From positions 341,651 to 405,650 of the forward strand of contig NZ_JBBAYI010000004.1 of the NCBI RefSeq assembly GCF_037153985.1: a DNA stretch of 64,000 bases. The letters run 5' to 3'. Below are positions 1 to 9,354 of the stretch, one piece after another; position 1 is the stretch's first letter; each line of letters starts with the position of its first letter. This DNA comes from Emticicia sp037153985 (GTDB lineage Bacteria; Bacteroidota; Bacteroidia; Cytophagales; Spirosomataceae). A model generated the notes under the pieces. It had not been told where the DNA came from and made no database searches. It saw only the letters and a list, made by a program, of their open reading frames with translations. The position numbers were made by a program, and so were the translations under genes.

Positions 1-3000
1 CAGTATTCTATGGTAATAGCCTCACTCAACGGCAACGGCTTTGCCGAGCAGTTTGAAATCTGTACGTAATCATCAATGCCATCAAAGTGTAGGCCGTTGT
101 CTTGTGTGCCTGCATTTTCTGTATAAGCACAGCTTTTCTGAAGGCTAACCGATATACGTTGCCCTTCTGAATTAGCCGTAATAAAATCATATTTTTTATC
201 ATGATTAATATCTCCGATAGCGACCGCCACAGGTGCTTTTAATGCAGTAAAATTACCTGCCTGCACAAACTTGATTGTATCATTGACTGATTTGTTCTGT
301 AAGATACTCAGCGAATTACTTTTCAGATTTGTAATGGCTAAGTCCGGCTTGCCATCGCCATCAAAATCACCAATTTCAAGCGCATTCGGATAAAGTTGCG
401 TCTCAAAGTTCTGTTTAGCGAAGCCGCCAGCAACGGTATTTCTAAATACCGAAACTGTGTTTGTGCCAGCATTGCTCACGGCAATATCCAACCTGTTATC
501 TCCGTCAAAATCTTCTATGGCGAGGGCAGTCGGGTAGTTAAGTGCAGATAACAGCGTCAGGGTATCATTAAAGCTAATAGTATCCAGCACCGACTCATTG
601 GTTAATACAGACACCCTATTGCTACCTTTGTTTATTACAATCACGTCGTTTAAGCCGTCGGCGTTTATATCCCTTATTGTAAGGGCAGTAGGATGTAATC
701 CTTTAGTTGATGTAAAAACAGGCATTGCCAGACGAATAGAGTCTGGTTTTGAGGTGTTCAGATAAACGCTCAAAGTGCTGTCTGCGACTTCGGCAGTGCC
801 ATAATTGGAAATAACGAGGTCGGGTTTTCCATCATTGTTTAAATCGCCTAAGGCCATTGCATAAGGATTCAGACCTGCACTGTAATTAATAGTAGTTCCG
901 AAACTGATATTTCCTGTGGTTGATTTGTTAGGTAAAATAGCCAATGCGCTTTCGTCTTTCATCAGCACGATTAAATCCTGTTTCCCATCTCCGTCCATAT
1001 CTTTTAGGTCTATTTGTGAGACCAACGAGCCGACCATTAAATCAAGGCGTTCGGCAAAAGACAGCGTTGTACTATCAGAAAGATTCCGAAAGACTGAAAC
1101 ACTGTTATAATTAGCCGAGATTATATCTGCATTCCCATCCGAGTCTATATCGCTTAATAAAATAGCTTTTGGTTGAGACCCGACTGGTGTTTTTAAGTCC
1201 TGCGGCGGGATAAAATCAAAACTACCTGTTGAAGTTACGGGAAAAATCTGATTTGAATAGCCCGTCAGGTGATTACCCAAATTGGTTACCGACACAGGGG
1301 CAAACATGGCTCCTTCTGGGATTACCACCGTTAATGTAGTATCGGTTGCGGCTGTTACGTTAGCTTGTACACTACCGAATCTGACGATATTATCACTAGC
1401 CAAATTATTGAAATAACGCCCTGTAATAGTTATAGATGTACCCACAGGCGCATTAACCGGACTATATGAATGAATAACAGGTGGCGATGGACGCACCGAA
1501 AGAATAGCGGTATCGCTGATAATAGCACAAGAACCACTATTGACTACTACACGGTACTGGTTCGTGTTTTTGGATAAAAGGGCTTCTGGAAGGGTAAGTG
1601 TGGATTCAGTAGCGCCGATAATATCAGTAAATGTGCCAGTTGGTGTTTTTTCCTGCCATTGATACGTAACAGATATACCGCTGGCTTCGACCGAGAAGTT
1701 TGCGGGGGTATCCTGCATTACTAGCTGGCTTTGGGGTTGTGTACTTATATTGGGGTTTATGCAGTTATATACCCGCATAAGACGGTTTTTTCTTATACCG
1801 TTATAGGTTGTAAATGCACCACCCACAAGCAGATTTCCATCGTTCTGCAAAGCAGTAATAAAAACACTATTATTGGTGCCAACGCCTGTATTAAAAGTAG
1901 AGTCAACGCTACCATTGACATTTAAACGGATAAGCCCTAGTGTAGAAAAACCATTAAAATTGTTGAATCCTCCGCCAAGAATAATTTTTTTATCGTCCTG
2001 AACAGTAATGGTATTGATAAAATACTGTGCTCCGGTTCCTATGGCAAAGGTTGTGTCAATGGTGCCGTCGGTATTAAGGCGTATGATATAATTGGCCGTG
2101 GTTCCATTATATGAGGTGAATAATCCGCCTACCAGAATTTTACCATCTTTCTGGAGAGTTATTTTATAAACCTCTCCATTAAAGCCTAAGCCAGTGTTAA
2201 AATCAGTATCAAGGCTGCCATCTGAATTAAGACGGGCAATACGGACTGCTTTTTTGGAATCAAAAGACTGAAAATTACCAACAACCAGAATTTTGCCATC
2301 ACTTTGCACAGCTATATTATTGACATAATTGTTGAACGAGTTACCAGGATTAAAACTGGTGTCCAGCGTACCATCATTATTCAGGCGGGCAAAGTTATTT
2401 CTTGTGGTGCCGTTTACGTTATTAAAGCTCCCCCCAATCAGAATCTTGCCGTCGGCTTGTAGAGCCATTCCATAAACAGGGCCATTGGGGCCTGTTGTGG
2501 CAAAATCAGGGTCTACGGTTCCGTCGGTATTTAAGCGAGTAATGTACTTCATTACTACTCCCCCATAAGATGTGAAAAGGCCAGCCATCAGAATTTTATT
2601 GTCTGGCAGGACTAATGATGACATGACATAATTATTACTGCCTGTACCAGCATTAAAGGTAGTGTCGGTAGTGCCATCCATATTGAGCCGTGTAATGAAA
2701 TTTTTTATTCCATTACCTATACGGGTAAATGAGCCACCAACAATAATTTTATTATCATTCTGAACACTGATAGTATAGATATAGCTATTAAAACCTGTGT
2801 TAGGTGCATAAGAGCTATCTAAAGTACCGGAAGTATTTAGCCTTGCAATAGCCATTCTGTTAGAGCCTCCATAAGTAGTAAAACTACCCCCGATTATCAC
2901 TTTGCCATCGCTCAATACATTAATAGTATTCAAACCATTATTTGTGCCAGTACCTGTTACGGTAAAATAAATATCAGTCGCACCTGTTGAGGTTAGCCTG

Positions 3001-4001
3001 ACAAGGTTGTTTTTATTACCAAGATAATTATAAGAAAAGAGCCCCCCGAGAAATATTTTTCCATCATTTTGCACAAAAATATTAGAAATAAAGCCATTGA
3101 TATTTATAGGTACAAAATCGGTATCTAAACTGCCATCAGCATTTAAACGAGCCAGTGCTTTTCTGGTATAACCATTAAAAGTGGTAAAAAAACCACCAAT
3201 AAGAATTTTGTTATCACTCTGAATCTCAATGGTATATATTTCTCGGTCGGTCCCTGAGCCATCTGAGTTAAATGCTGTGTCAATTGACCCATCCGTATTT
3301 AAGCGGGCAATATTGTTGGCGGTTGTACCATTATAGCTTGAGAAAAAACCTCCGATAATTATTTTACCAGACTGCTGTATGCCAACTGCATAAATAAAAC
3401 TACCATTGTCTGTACCTGTGCCGGGGTCAAAAGTAGTGTCCAGACTTCCATCTGTATTTAAGCGTGCAATATTTTTTCGGGCAACACCTCCATAGCTTGA
3501 GAAAATTCCAGCAATAATAATTTTTCCGTCAGTTTGTTCTACAATGGCATTAATGTCGGCATCCTCTTCAGTAGCCGGATTAAAAGTTGTGTCGAGGCTT
3601 CCGTCTGCATTTATTCGGGCTAGCCCATTTCGTGTTACCCCATTGTAGCTTGTAAATTTACCTGCAATAAGAATTTTACCATCGCTCTGTACTTTCATTG
3701 CTTGTATGGTCTTACCGGAAGTAATACCACTGCCTACATCAAAGGTGGTGTCAATGGTGGCATCTGCATTAAACCTTACAATACCGTTGCTCTCAACGCC
3801 ATTTATTTTTGACATATAAACCAACTGCCCCGCCGCTATTATTTTACCATCAGGCTGCACATGTATCTTTGTGGCAGAGGTAATATTCAGTCCTTTGTCT
3901 GCTGTATTAAAAGCTAAGTCAGGTAAGCCGGGTGTTTGAGCCAACAGCTTGCAACTAAAAATGAGTAAGAATACAACAATGCTGAACGGTAGGGATTTCA
4001 T
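1..4001 (-). CDS. Giant secreted delta-60 repeat / Ig-like / IPT-TIG / FG-GAP / LamG protein (C-terminus outside window)
   Basis: The reading frame is open from an ATG at 4001 to the left edge, so at least 1333 residues are present and the C-terminus is missing. A hydrophobic signal peptide ends near LLAQ. It is followed by about 14 delta-60 repeats (beta-propeller-like, each with a QxDGKILIGG-like core), then an Ig-like segment with VTYQWQEK, an IPT/TIG domain (starts PPVIHSYSPVNAPVG), and seven FG-GAP/VCBS repeats with Ca-binding DxDxDGxxD loops. At the left edge a LamG/concanavalin-like domain begins (HFDGIDDYVQI). Such mosaics are typical surface proteins of Bacteroidetes, often exported by T9SS with a C-terminal sorting domain, but that end is not visible. 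An adhesive or binding role is inference. It is the last gene of the minus-strand cluster and stands apart from its neighbour by 464 bp. Confidence 0.9.
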   Translation of the reverse strand, partial: MKSLPFSIVVFLLIFSCKLLAQTPGLPDLAFNTADKGLNITSATKIHVQPDGKIIAAGQLVYMSKINGVESNGIVRFNADATIDTTFDVGSGITSGKTIQAMKVQSDGKILIAGKFTSYNGVTRNGLARINADGSLDTTFNPATEEDADINAIVEQTDGKIIIAGIFSSYGGVARKNIARLNTDGSLDTTFDPGTGTDNGSFIYAVGIQQSGKIIIGGFFSSYNGTTANNIARLNTDGSIDTAFNSDGSGTDREIYTIEIQSDNKILIGGFFTTFNGYTRKALARLNADGSLDTDFVPININGFISNIFVQNDGKIFLGGLFSYNYLGNKNNLVRLTSTGATDIYFTVTGTGTNNGLNTINVLSDGKVIIGGSFTTYGGSNRMAIARLNTSGTLDSSYAPNTGFNSYIYTISVQNDNKIIVGGSFTRIGNGIKNFITRLNMDGTTDTTFNAGTGSNNYVMSSLVLPDNKILMAGLFTSYGGVVMKYITRLNTDGTVDPDFATTGPNGPVYGMALQADGKILIGGSFNNVNGTTRNNFARLNNDGTLDTSFNPGNSFNNYVNNIAVQSDGKILVVGNFQSFDSKKAVRIARLNSDGSLDTDFNTGLGFNGEVYKITLQKDGKILVGGLFTSYNGTTANYIIRLNTDGTIDTTFAIGTGAQYFINTITVQDDKKIILGGGFNNFNGFSTLGLIRLNVNGSVDSTFNTGVGTNNSVFITALQNDGNLLVGGAFTTYNGIRKNRLMRVYNCINPNISTQPQSQLVMQDTPANFSVEASGISVTYQWQEKTPTGTFTDIIGATESTLTLPEALLSKNTNQYRVVVNSGSCAIISDTAILSVRPSPPVIHSYSPVNAPVGTSITITGRYFNNLASDNIVRFGSVQANVTAATDTTLTVVIPEGAMFAPVSVTNLGNHLTGYSNQIFPVTSTGSFDFIPPQDLKTPVGSQPKAILLSDIDSDGNADIISANYNSVSVFRNLSDSTTLSFAERLDLMVGSLVSQIDLKDMDGDGKQDLIVLMKDESALAILPNKSTTGNISFGTTINYSAGLNPYAMALGDLNNDGKPDLVISNYGTAEVADSTLSVYLNTSKPDSIRLAMPVFTSTKGLHPTALTIRDINADGLNDVIVINKGSNRVSVLTNESVLDTISFNDTLTLLSALNYPTALAIEDFDGDNRLDIAVSNAGTNTVSVFRNTVAGGFAKQNFETQLYPNALEIGDFDGDGKPDLAITNLKSNSLSILQNKSVNDTIKFVQAGNFTALKAPVAVAIGDINHDKKYDFITANSEGQRISVSLQKSCAYTENAGTQDNGLHFDGIDDYVQISNCSAKPLPLSEAITIEY
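1780..3900 (-). repeat. About 14 tandem delta-60 repeat units inside the giant protein gene
   Basis: On the plus strand the motif attttaccatc (or a variant) followed by a Trp/Leu-rich codon pattern recurs near 1833, 1985, 2140, 2293, 2440, 2600, 2745, 2900, 3055, 3205, 3361, 3520, 3672 and 3843. The period is about 150-170 nt, or roughly 52 residues per unit. The units differ by many substitutions, so they are an old array, not a recent DNA duplication. The family is known as delta-60 repeats (DUF5122). Confidence 0.85.
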
Positions 4002-4465
4002 TTTAGAATCTGGGTTATTTTCTGGCCTGTTACTTATGCGTGTAATCGGAATGTCCTGACTCCGATAAGTACTGAATTATATCCTTTTCAAAGTGTTAAT
4101 TGTATACCAATCAATCGGAAGTGTCTGTCAGATTTTGCCTGATAAATTTGAAGATATGATTCACTACTGCATCGAAAGAATTTCGACCGAAAATTACACC
4201 CGACAAATTAGCCTACCCAAAAAAGGGCATGGACAAAAAATGGACAATATTGTAAATGATTGATTACGAGTAGTTTGTGTTTGATGCACTTGCCTGATAA
4301 ATGATTCTTGTGAAATGGCATATACATACTCGATTATCCGAAAAGAGTATTGCAGGAGGTGGCTTTGGTGAAATCTGAAATAGCCGGATAGGTAGGAGAG
4401 GAGCATAAAAAATCCTTCATCTGGCATAGATGAAGGATGAGTGTACCCGTAAGAATAAGCTATTG
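4002..4465. other. Intergenic region between the giant repeat gene and the DUF4349 gene
   Basis: These 464 bases hold the minus-strand terminator of the DUF4349 gene at 4405-4438 and presumably the promoter of the giant gene, though no clear TAnnTTTG box was found. A short inverted repeat (atcgga at 4045-4050, tccgat at 4061-4066) is a weak operator candidate. A 77-codon open frame on minus (4194-4427) looks non-coding because it begins inside the terminator stem and has no recognisable composition. Confidence 0.5.
4405..4438 (-). terminator. Rho-independent terminator after the DUF4349 gene
   Basis: A perfect 11-bp stem (4412-4422 with 4428-4438, 5-nt loop) is followed on the minus strand by a run of U from 4411 to 4405. 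It lies 28 bases beyond the stop codon of the gene ending at 4466. Confidence 0.85.
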
Positions 4466-5362
4466 CTATTTAGCTCTTTTGCTTTTTGTTAGCCAATAGA
4501 ACAGGATGATTGCTCCGGGAATCAGAATGAACCACAGCCTTATTAAAATTACGATGGTTTCTTCCAGAAAATCCCAGCCGATTTTAATAGAGTCCCAGAC
4601 ACGTAAAAAGAAGTTAGCTTTATAGTAATGAATGCTCTGGCGATTCTGAAGCATAATTTTGTGCAAAGATTCTTTCTGATACAGATTAAGCACAATTGTA
4701 CTATAATCAATCTTGTCTTGTAAACTCAGGTTATCAATCTTGTGTGAATCGGCTTGTAACTGGTGTTCGAGCATTTTTTCTTCCGCCTCTGTTGCTGCCA
4801 GAATATTCCCTTTGCGTTTGCCATTGGCTTGCTGGTTATGTCTGGAGAAGTTTTCCAGTCTTTTACTGGCTATGCTGTTTGACAGTAATTGTAGGCTTAC
4901 GTCGTCAGCTTTTATATTACGGTAGTCGAGGTATTGTATCATACCGTTTAAATCTTTTAGCAAACTTTCCAGATGCTCGTTGGGTATTCGTATGGTAATA
5001 TCACTAACTATATTAATAGAACTTACTTCCATTAAAGAATCAATGCTTACCTGTATGGTTTTCTGGTCGAGCCTGTTGGTTTGTAAACTACTTTGCGTAA
5101 TAAAACCCCCATAGTTAGCCGTAAGGGCTTCAATTTGTTCTGAGGCTTTTCTTACATCATTTACCTGAAATTTCAGTTCAGCTGTACGGATAAATTTTCG
5201 TTTTAATGAAGAAGCAGGTGTTTCGTCAGGCAAAAAAGCAGAGGTATCAGCTATTGTTTCGGGTGCTTTATAACTCTCTTCACTTTTATACTGTGTACAA
5301 GAAATAACTAAACCACCCACTACGCCGAATAGGATAGTTTTAGGAGAAAAAATAAATCGCAT
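4466..5362 (-). CDS. DUF4349 domain lipoprotein
   Basis: The 298-residue product starts with a hydrophobic segment ending in the lipobox VISC, so it is probably lipid-anchored at about Cys22. The central part (FIRTAELKFQVNDVRKA through the coiled-coil-rich region) matches the DUF4349 pattern: a beta-strand start, a helical coiled coil and a second strand pair. A C-terminal transmembrane helix (LWFILIPGAIILFYWL) is followed by a basic tail. Function of the family is unknown; an envelope location is well supported. It lies 101 bp downstream of the Ig-like protein gene on the same strand and has its own terminator, so it may end a minus-strand transcription unit. Confidence 0.8.
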   Translation of the reverse strand: MRFIFSPKTILFGVVGGLVISCTQYKSEESYKAPETIADTSAFLPDETPASSLKRKFIRTAELKFQVNDVRKASEQIEALTANYGGFITQSSLQTNRLDQKTIQVSIDSLMEVSSINIVSDITIRIPNEHLESLLKDLNGMIQYLDYRNIKADDVSLQLLSNSIASKRLENFSRHNQQANGKRKGNILAATEAEEKMLEHQLQADSHKIDNLSLQDKIDYSTIVLNLYQKESLHKIMLQNRQSIHYYKANFFLRVWDSIKIGWDFLEETIVILIRLWFILIPGAIILFYWLTKSKRAK

Positions 5363-5463
5363 AGGTTTTCGAGTTTTGATTTAACTCAAAAACGTATGCG
5401 ATTAAGAATAAAGTATATTTTCTTTAAGAAATTTTTAAGAATATTTTAAGAATAGTTTAAGGA

Positions 5464-7038
5464 TTAGAACGAAGTAGGTTGTTCGGGGTTAAAATCCTTA
5501 AAAGTTTTCTTAATATTATTGTCAGTAGGCTTGTTTTTAGGCTCCCAAGCAGCATCCAAATCGAGTACTACCAAGCCTTTTAAGCTCATGCTACTCATAA
5601 AATCATCAACTTTCCTCAGGAAATCGGGGCCACGGCGCGACGATTTCAGCGAAAAATCACGGGCAAAGATGTCTCCTTTGTTCTGAATCTCATTTTTCTT
5701 CTCAATGATATAATTCAGGCGGTCAATCAAATCTTTCATCGATTTCCCGATTACCTCTGTGGCTTCAAGCGTGCTGATTGTCAGTACTGTTGTGCCGCCT
5801 AAGGTCGAAGCTAGCCTTTGCTGTTCGGGGCGGTCTTTCGGAATCAGGAAGGACGATAAACTCGTAGTAGCTCCTAAAGAAGCATTAACAATGGAGCGAT
5901 TCTTCTTGCCCTTTTTGGCCTGAGAATAAAGTTTTTTCAGTTCGGTTTCCTTTTCTTTCATCTGCTCCATTAACTCCCAGCCTCTTTGTAAAGTGCCTCG
6001 GTACAAATTGTACAATTTCTGGTCAGTTTCGGCCTCATTAATGGCATTTTTTACCACAAAGTGTATGGTCTTAACATCGCGCTTTTTGGTTTTATCAAGC
6101 ACAAAAAAGTCAATGTTAAAGCCTAGCGTATCGAGTGGGTCTTTTACAAAATCGTAACTGGGCTTGAAAATAAACTCATACTGATTAGGCGTGTTTTTCA
6201 CCAGCATGTTTTTCGTAATTTGGGGGTTATCTGTCAGAAAATCAAAGTCTTGGATGTCATCATCACCATTAGGGTCTGACAAGTAGAAACGAAGGCTGAC
6301 AGTCTGGTTCTCTTTCAATGTAAAATTGCTTTCACGTGGTACTACCACAATTTCAGGTGGCAGGTCTATCTGTGTGGCTTCTACTTTTAAACGCCCTTTT
6401 ACCTGAGCCTTTGAGGGCTGGTCTTCCACATAAAATTCTATATAAATAGGTTGTGTTTTTATTTGCTTGAATTGTGTAAAAGAGGGTGTCCAGGATACTT
6501 CCCCCTGCGACGACATCTTCATGCCCTCGGGCAGTGTTTCCATTGAAGGAACAACCACAATAGGGTCATTGTCTTCATCAAATACAAAATAGCGGTCTAT
6601 TTTATAGATGTTAGTAGTATTGTACTGTACATAAAAAGGCTTAAGGTCTTTTACCACAGGTGGGCGGTTTACGTGCAGCACTTTAAACTCGACCTTTGCC
6701 GAGCTAGCTTCTTCGGCCGAGTCGCATCGAGCCTCAAAAATTACCTGTTGAGACTTGTAGCCCGACAAACGGTCTACAAAATCAAACGAAGGTTTCCAGT
6801 AGAACCGGCCTGCCGAATCCAGCTCCATGCCCTCTACTTTTCCTTGTTGAATCGAGAATTGAGCCTTCTGGCAGTTTTTACCCTCAAGCCTGAGCGTAAA
6901 CGCAACCGGAACTCCCTCTTTCAATTGAGTCCAGTCAGTGCCAGCAGGTAGAACAATTTTTGGTGAGTCTTGTGCGAATAGTTGCTGAAAAAATACTAAT
7001 AAACTAAAAATCAGTATGTTAGTTCTCATTTTAATCAT
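5464..7038 (-). CDS. Secreted protein with cadherin/Ig-like repeats
   Basis: The 524-residue product has a signal peptide (MRTNILIFSLLVFFQQLFAQ; the true start may be Met4 at 7029). Three Ig/cadherin-like segments follow: each has a PPxV start, a DxDNDP or DPNGDD calcium-type loop and a closing SWTPSF or FKPSYDF element. A helical, Lys/Glu-rich region (about residues 350-400) and a C-terminal alpha-helical part with RRGPDFLRK complete it. No enzyme motif was seen. This architecture is common in Bacteroidetes surface or periplasmic proteins. It sits 65 bp downstream of the conserved unknown gene, perhaps in one transcription unit with it and with the DUF4349 gene. Confidence 0.75.
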   Translation of the reverse strand: MIKMRTNILIFSLLVFFQQLFAQDSPKIVLPAGTDWTQLKEGVPVAFTLRLEGKNCQKAQFSIQQGKVEGMELDSAGRFYWKPSFDFVDRLSGYKSQQVIFEARCDSAEEASSAKVEFKVLHVNRPPVVKDLKPFYVQYNTTNIYKIDRYFVFDEDNDPIVVVPSMETLPEGMKMSSQGEVSWTPSFTQFKQIKTQPIYIEFYVEDQPSKAQVKGRLKVEATQIDLPPEIVVVPRESNFTLKENQTVSLRFYLSDPNGDDDIQDFDFLTDNPQITKNMLVKNTPNQYEFIFKPSYDFVKDPLDTLGFNIDFFVLDKTKKRDVKTIHFVVKNAINEAETDQKLYNLYRGTLQRGWELMEQMKEKETELKKLYSQAKKGKKNRSIVNASLGATTSLSSFLIPKDRPEQQRLASTLGGTTVLTISTLEATEVIGKSMKDLIDRLNYIIEKKNEIQNKGDIFARDFSLKSSRRGPDFLRKVDDFMSSMSLKGLVVLDLDAAWEPKNKPTDNNIKKTFKDFNPEQPTSF

Positions 7039-7103
7039 ACAGGTTTGTTAAAAAAATTGGCGAGAAAGTTAAAAAAAGGCTTAACAGTTTACCAACCCTA
7101 CTT

Positions 7104-8579
7104 CTATTTGGTGCTTGTTTCCTGCTTGCCCATACCCGGAACAACTACACATGGGAAGCCAAACAAACAACGGTCTTTTATCATTTTTATTACTTCGTCA
7201 GGAACGTTTTCTTCCCATCCTTCCTCGCCCTGTTTTATCAGTTCAAGGGTTTTGTTGGTGTCGATAGACAGATTCTTTTCGTTGTAATGATGTATATCTT
7301 CTATCTTGTTATTGGCTATCAGATACCGGTATAAATCAATCAGGTGCATAGGCGGTGTAAAGCGCATACAGTTCATGATATTGTTGTGCTGGTAGGTCGG
7401 ATACACAAAAAGTTTCAGGTTTCTGCTGAACAAGGTGGCAAACGATTCCAGAATTCCTCCTGGCAGGTCTTTATAATGTTGCTCTTCAAAAATGTATTCC
7501 AGATTCGGAAACCCAATAATAAGCCCCATTTTAAGTTTCGTGATTTTAGACAGATACGCCACCAGTTTGTAATATTCCTGATAGTTTGAAATCATCACCA
7601 TCTGGCCCATCGAACACAAAATATCTACCCTGTCCAGAAAGTCCTTCTCATCAATTTCTGCCTCATTCTGTTTTAGCCCCTGCAAGGTAATTTCCGAAAG
7701 CACCACTACTTTCTCTTTTTCCACGTCAGGTTCTCGCATAAACTGCTTTCGGCCTGTTTCGAGCATATCCAGATGCACGTTTACCAACGGGCGAAAACGC
7801 CCACGTAACACAAGGGCATGCTTGCGGAAAAGTACTTCAGATGGTTGCAGATTTTTGCCGTCAGGGCCAAAAAGAGCAATGTCTGAAAATCCGTAGGTTA
7901 CTAGTCGTAAGCTCATCAGGCGGTTATCAACGTGCTTGAAATCAGGGCCTTCAAAGCGAATCATGTCAATCTGGATTCTGTCTTTAGAGAGGTCGTCCAT
8001 CAAAGACAAAAGCAGAATTTCAGGGTCCTGATTATAAAAATAACAGCCATACATAAGGTTTACGCCAAGTGTACCCAATGCCTGATGCTGCAATACGTTA
8101 TCGTTATCAAGCATTTTTACGTGAATAACAATATCGTTGTAAGGCCCTTTGGGTTTTAGCTGAAACCTTACACCCATCCAGCCGTGTGCATCATTAGTTT
8201 TGTGGTAGTTTAAGGCTGCTACGGTATCCGAAAAAGCAAAAAATGTAGATGTTTCGCCTCTTTTTTCGTCCAATCTTTCTATCAATAAGCCATACTCATG
8301 GTCTAGCATACTCATGAGGCGTGGCTCACACACATAGCGTCCGTTTTCCATTACGCCATAAATGGCATCAGAGAAAGTCATATCATAGGCCGACATCGTT
8401 TTGGCAATTGTATTTGATGCCCCACCTGCTTTAAAAAAATTGGCGGCTACATCTTGCCCTGCACCTATTTCAGCAAAGCAACCGTAAATTTGTTTGTTCA
8501 GGTTTATGCGCAATGCTTTTTGTTTTGTGCCCAGATTTTTCTCGTAAATGGTTTCCATTGTTGATGCTTTTTTACTCAT
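7104..8579 (-). CDS. Conserved cytoplasmic protein of unknown function (491 residues)
   Basis: I do not recognise a characterised family. The frame is open upstream to 8645, but the start at 8579 (MSKKAS) is preferred: a strong AAGGAGG lies 11 nt upstream of it, and a promoter-like TTG-N20-TACCTTTG overlaps the upstream ATG. There is no signal peptide or membrane segment. The N-terminal region (LGTKQKALRINL, FAEIGAGQDVAANFFKAGG, AKTMSAYDMTFSDAIYG) looks highly conserved and glycine-rich, as for a ligand-binding core. Aspartate/glutamate-rich stretches (LLSLMDDLS, RIQIDMIRFEGPDF) follow. My recollection is that homologues in public databases carry unreliable labels, so none is given here. The gene leads the minus-strand run 8579-4466. 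Confidence 0.75.
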   Translation of the reverse strand: MSKKASTMETIYEKNLGTKQKALRINLNKQIYGCFAEIGAGQDVAANFFKAGGASNTIAKTMSAYDMTFSDAIYGVMENGRYVCEPRLMSMLDHEYGLLIERLDEKRGETSTFFAFSDTVAALNYHKTNDAHGWMGVRFQLKPKGPYNDIVIHVKMLDNDNVLQHQALGTLGVNLMYGCYFYNQDPEILLLSLMDDLSKDRIQIDMIRFEGPDFKHVDNRLMSLRLVTYGFSDIALFGPDGKNLQPSEVLFRKHALVLRGRFRPLVNVHLDMLETGRKQFMREPDVEKEKVVVLSEITLQGLKQNEAEIDEKDFLDRVDILCSMGQMVMISNYQEYYKLVAYLSKITKLKMGLIIGFPNLEYIFEEQHYKDLPGGILESFATLFSRNLKLFVYPTYQHNNIMNCMRFTPPMHLIDLYRYLIANNKIEDIHHYNEKNLSIDTNKTLELIKQGEEGWEENVPDEVIKMIKDRCLFGFPCVVVPGMGKQETSTK

Positions 8580-8588
8580 ATTATTCGT

Positions 8589-8597
8589 GCCCTCCTT
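8589..8597 (-). promoter_or_regulatory. Strong Shine-Dalgarno deciding the start at 8579
   Basis: On the minus strand AAGGAGGGC is read from 8597 to 8589, ending 9 nt before ATG at 8579. Bacteroidetes rarely use such a sequence, so it stands out in this window and argues against translation from the upstream ATG at 8645. Confidence 0.75.
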
Positions 8598-8614
8598 AGC
8601 CGATTTCTTCTCTA

Positions 8615-8645
8615 CAAAGGTAGCCGCAAATTTGTACTTTTCCAA
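8615..8645 (-). promoter_or_regulatory. Bacteroidetes-type promoter candidate for the 7104-8579 gene
   Basis: Read on minus: TTG at 8645-8643, a 20-nt spacer, then TACCTTTG at 8622-8615, fitting the known TTG-N19-21-TAnnTTTG consensus exactly. Transcription would begin near 8608, leaving a leader of about 30 nt containing the Shine-Dalgarno sequence. Confidence 0.6.
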
Positions 8646-8926
8646 GTGTAAATCTTAAAAGCCTGTATATACGGCAATTGGGCTGAGCATACCTTGTTAA
8701 TGCACTTTTTATGACAAAATTACTTTTTAATAAAATTTTAACGAGCTCTTATCGTTTTTAAACTTTCCGAATATCTAATTTTGAACTTGTAAAGTTTTGA
8801 CCGAGATATGGTAATAAACCAATTTCAGGCTAGTAGGCTTATTTGTCAGGTATTTAGCTATTACTATACACACTTTTTTCGGTTTGTGATGATAAGTACT
8901 CCCTATTATTATATTTAAAAAAAACA
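8646..8926. other. AT-rich intergenic region between divergent genes
   Basis: Apart from the promoter and Shine-Dalgarno sequence of the minus-strand gene just to its left, nothing is visible here. It must also hold the promoter of the plus-strand small ORF and efflux operon, but no convincing TAnnTTTG box with a -33 element was found. Confidence 0.4.
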
Positions 8927-9271
8927 ATGCTTAAGCGAGTTATATATGTTATACTATTTTTATCCCTGAGTGGACTATTGCTTGTCAATAGGCAAAAGGT
9001 AGTTGCGCTTTACTTGCCTAATGCTATCAGCCTGAGTGCAAGCCAAAAAAACATCCCTCCAAGTGCCGACGACATTGTTACCATCGATTTCAGAACCAAT
9101 ACTTACTTTTTCAGATGGGCAAACGACGAGCAGGATGACTGTTTTCATCTACCTCAACAGGCTTATGCTTTTACTAAAGAAAATGTTTTCTCAGGGCTAT
9201 TCGTTCAAAAAACCTTAAACTTTTTTAAAAAACAATCTATCCATTTACTTAATTGTATGTGGCTTATCTGA
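8927..9271 (+). CDS. Small hypothetical membrane or exported protein upstream of the efflux operon
   Basis: The 114-residue product opens with a basic-hydrophobic signal anchor (MLKRVIYVILFLSLSGLLLV). The rest is soluble with one acidic patch (ANDEQDDCFHLPQQ) holding a Cys and a His, and ends in a second short hydrophobic tail with a Cys. No family was recognised. It lies 83 bp upstream of the outer membrane factor of the metal efflux operon; small exported proteins often precede such operons in this phylum, so a metal-linked role is possible but unproven. Codon use looks genuine but the gene could be a decayed one. Confidence 0.45.
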   Translation: MLKRVIYVILFLSLSGLLLVNRQKVVALYLPNAISLSASQKNIPPSADDIVTIDFRTNTYFFRWANDEQDDCFHLPQQAYAFTKENVFSGLFVQKTLNFFKKQSIHLLNCMWLI

Positions 9272-9312
9272 TACGCTCCTTCCTCTTTATTTATTAATCC
9301 AAAACAAAGTAG

Positions 9313-9342
9313 TGCTACCCTCATGATGTTGGGGGTGTAGCA
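9313..9342 (+). other. Stem-loop before the outer membrane factor gene
   Basis: tgctac at 9313-9318 pairs with gtagca at 9337-9342, extended by a C-rich/G-rich pair with one bulge. No T run follows. It could be a weak terminator of the small ORF or an RNA processing site in the efflux operon. Confidence 0.35.
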
Positions 9343-9354
9343 TATACCTGCTTT

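Noticed and set aside
1780..3900. CRISPR array
   Set aside because: The periodicity of about 155 nt is within a coding frame and matches delta-60 protein repeats; no short direct repeats with unique spacers.
4194..4427. 77-codon minus-strand open frame between the giant gene and the DUF4349 gene
   Set aside because: Its start lies inside the terminator stem and the composition is not protein-like.
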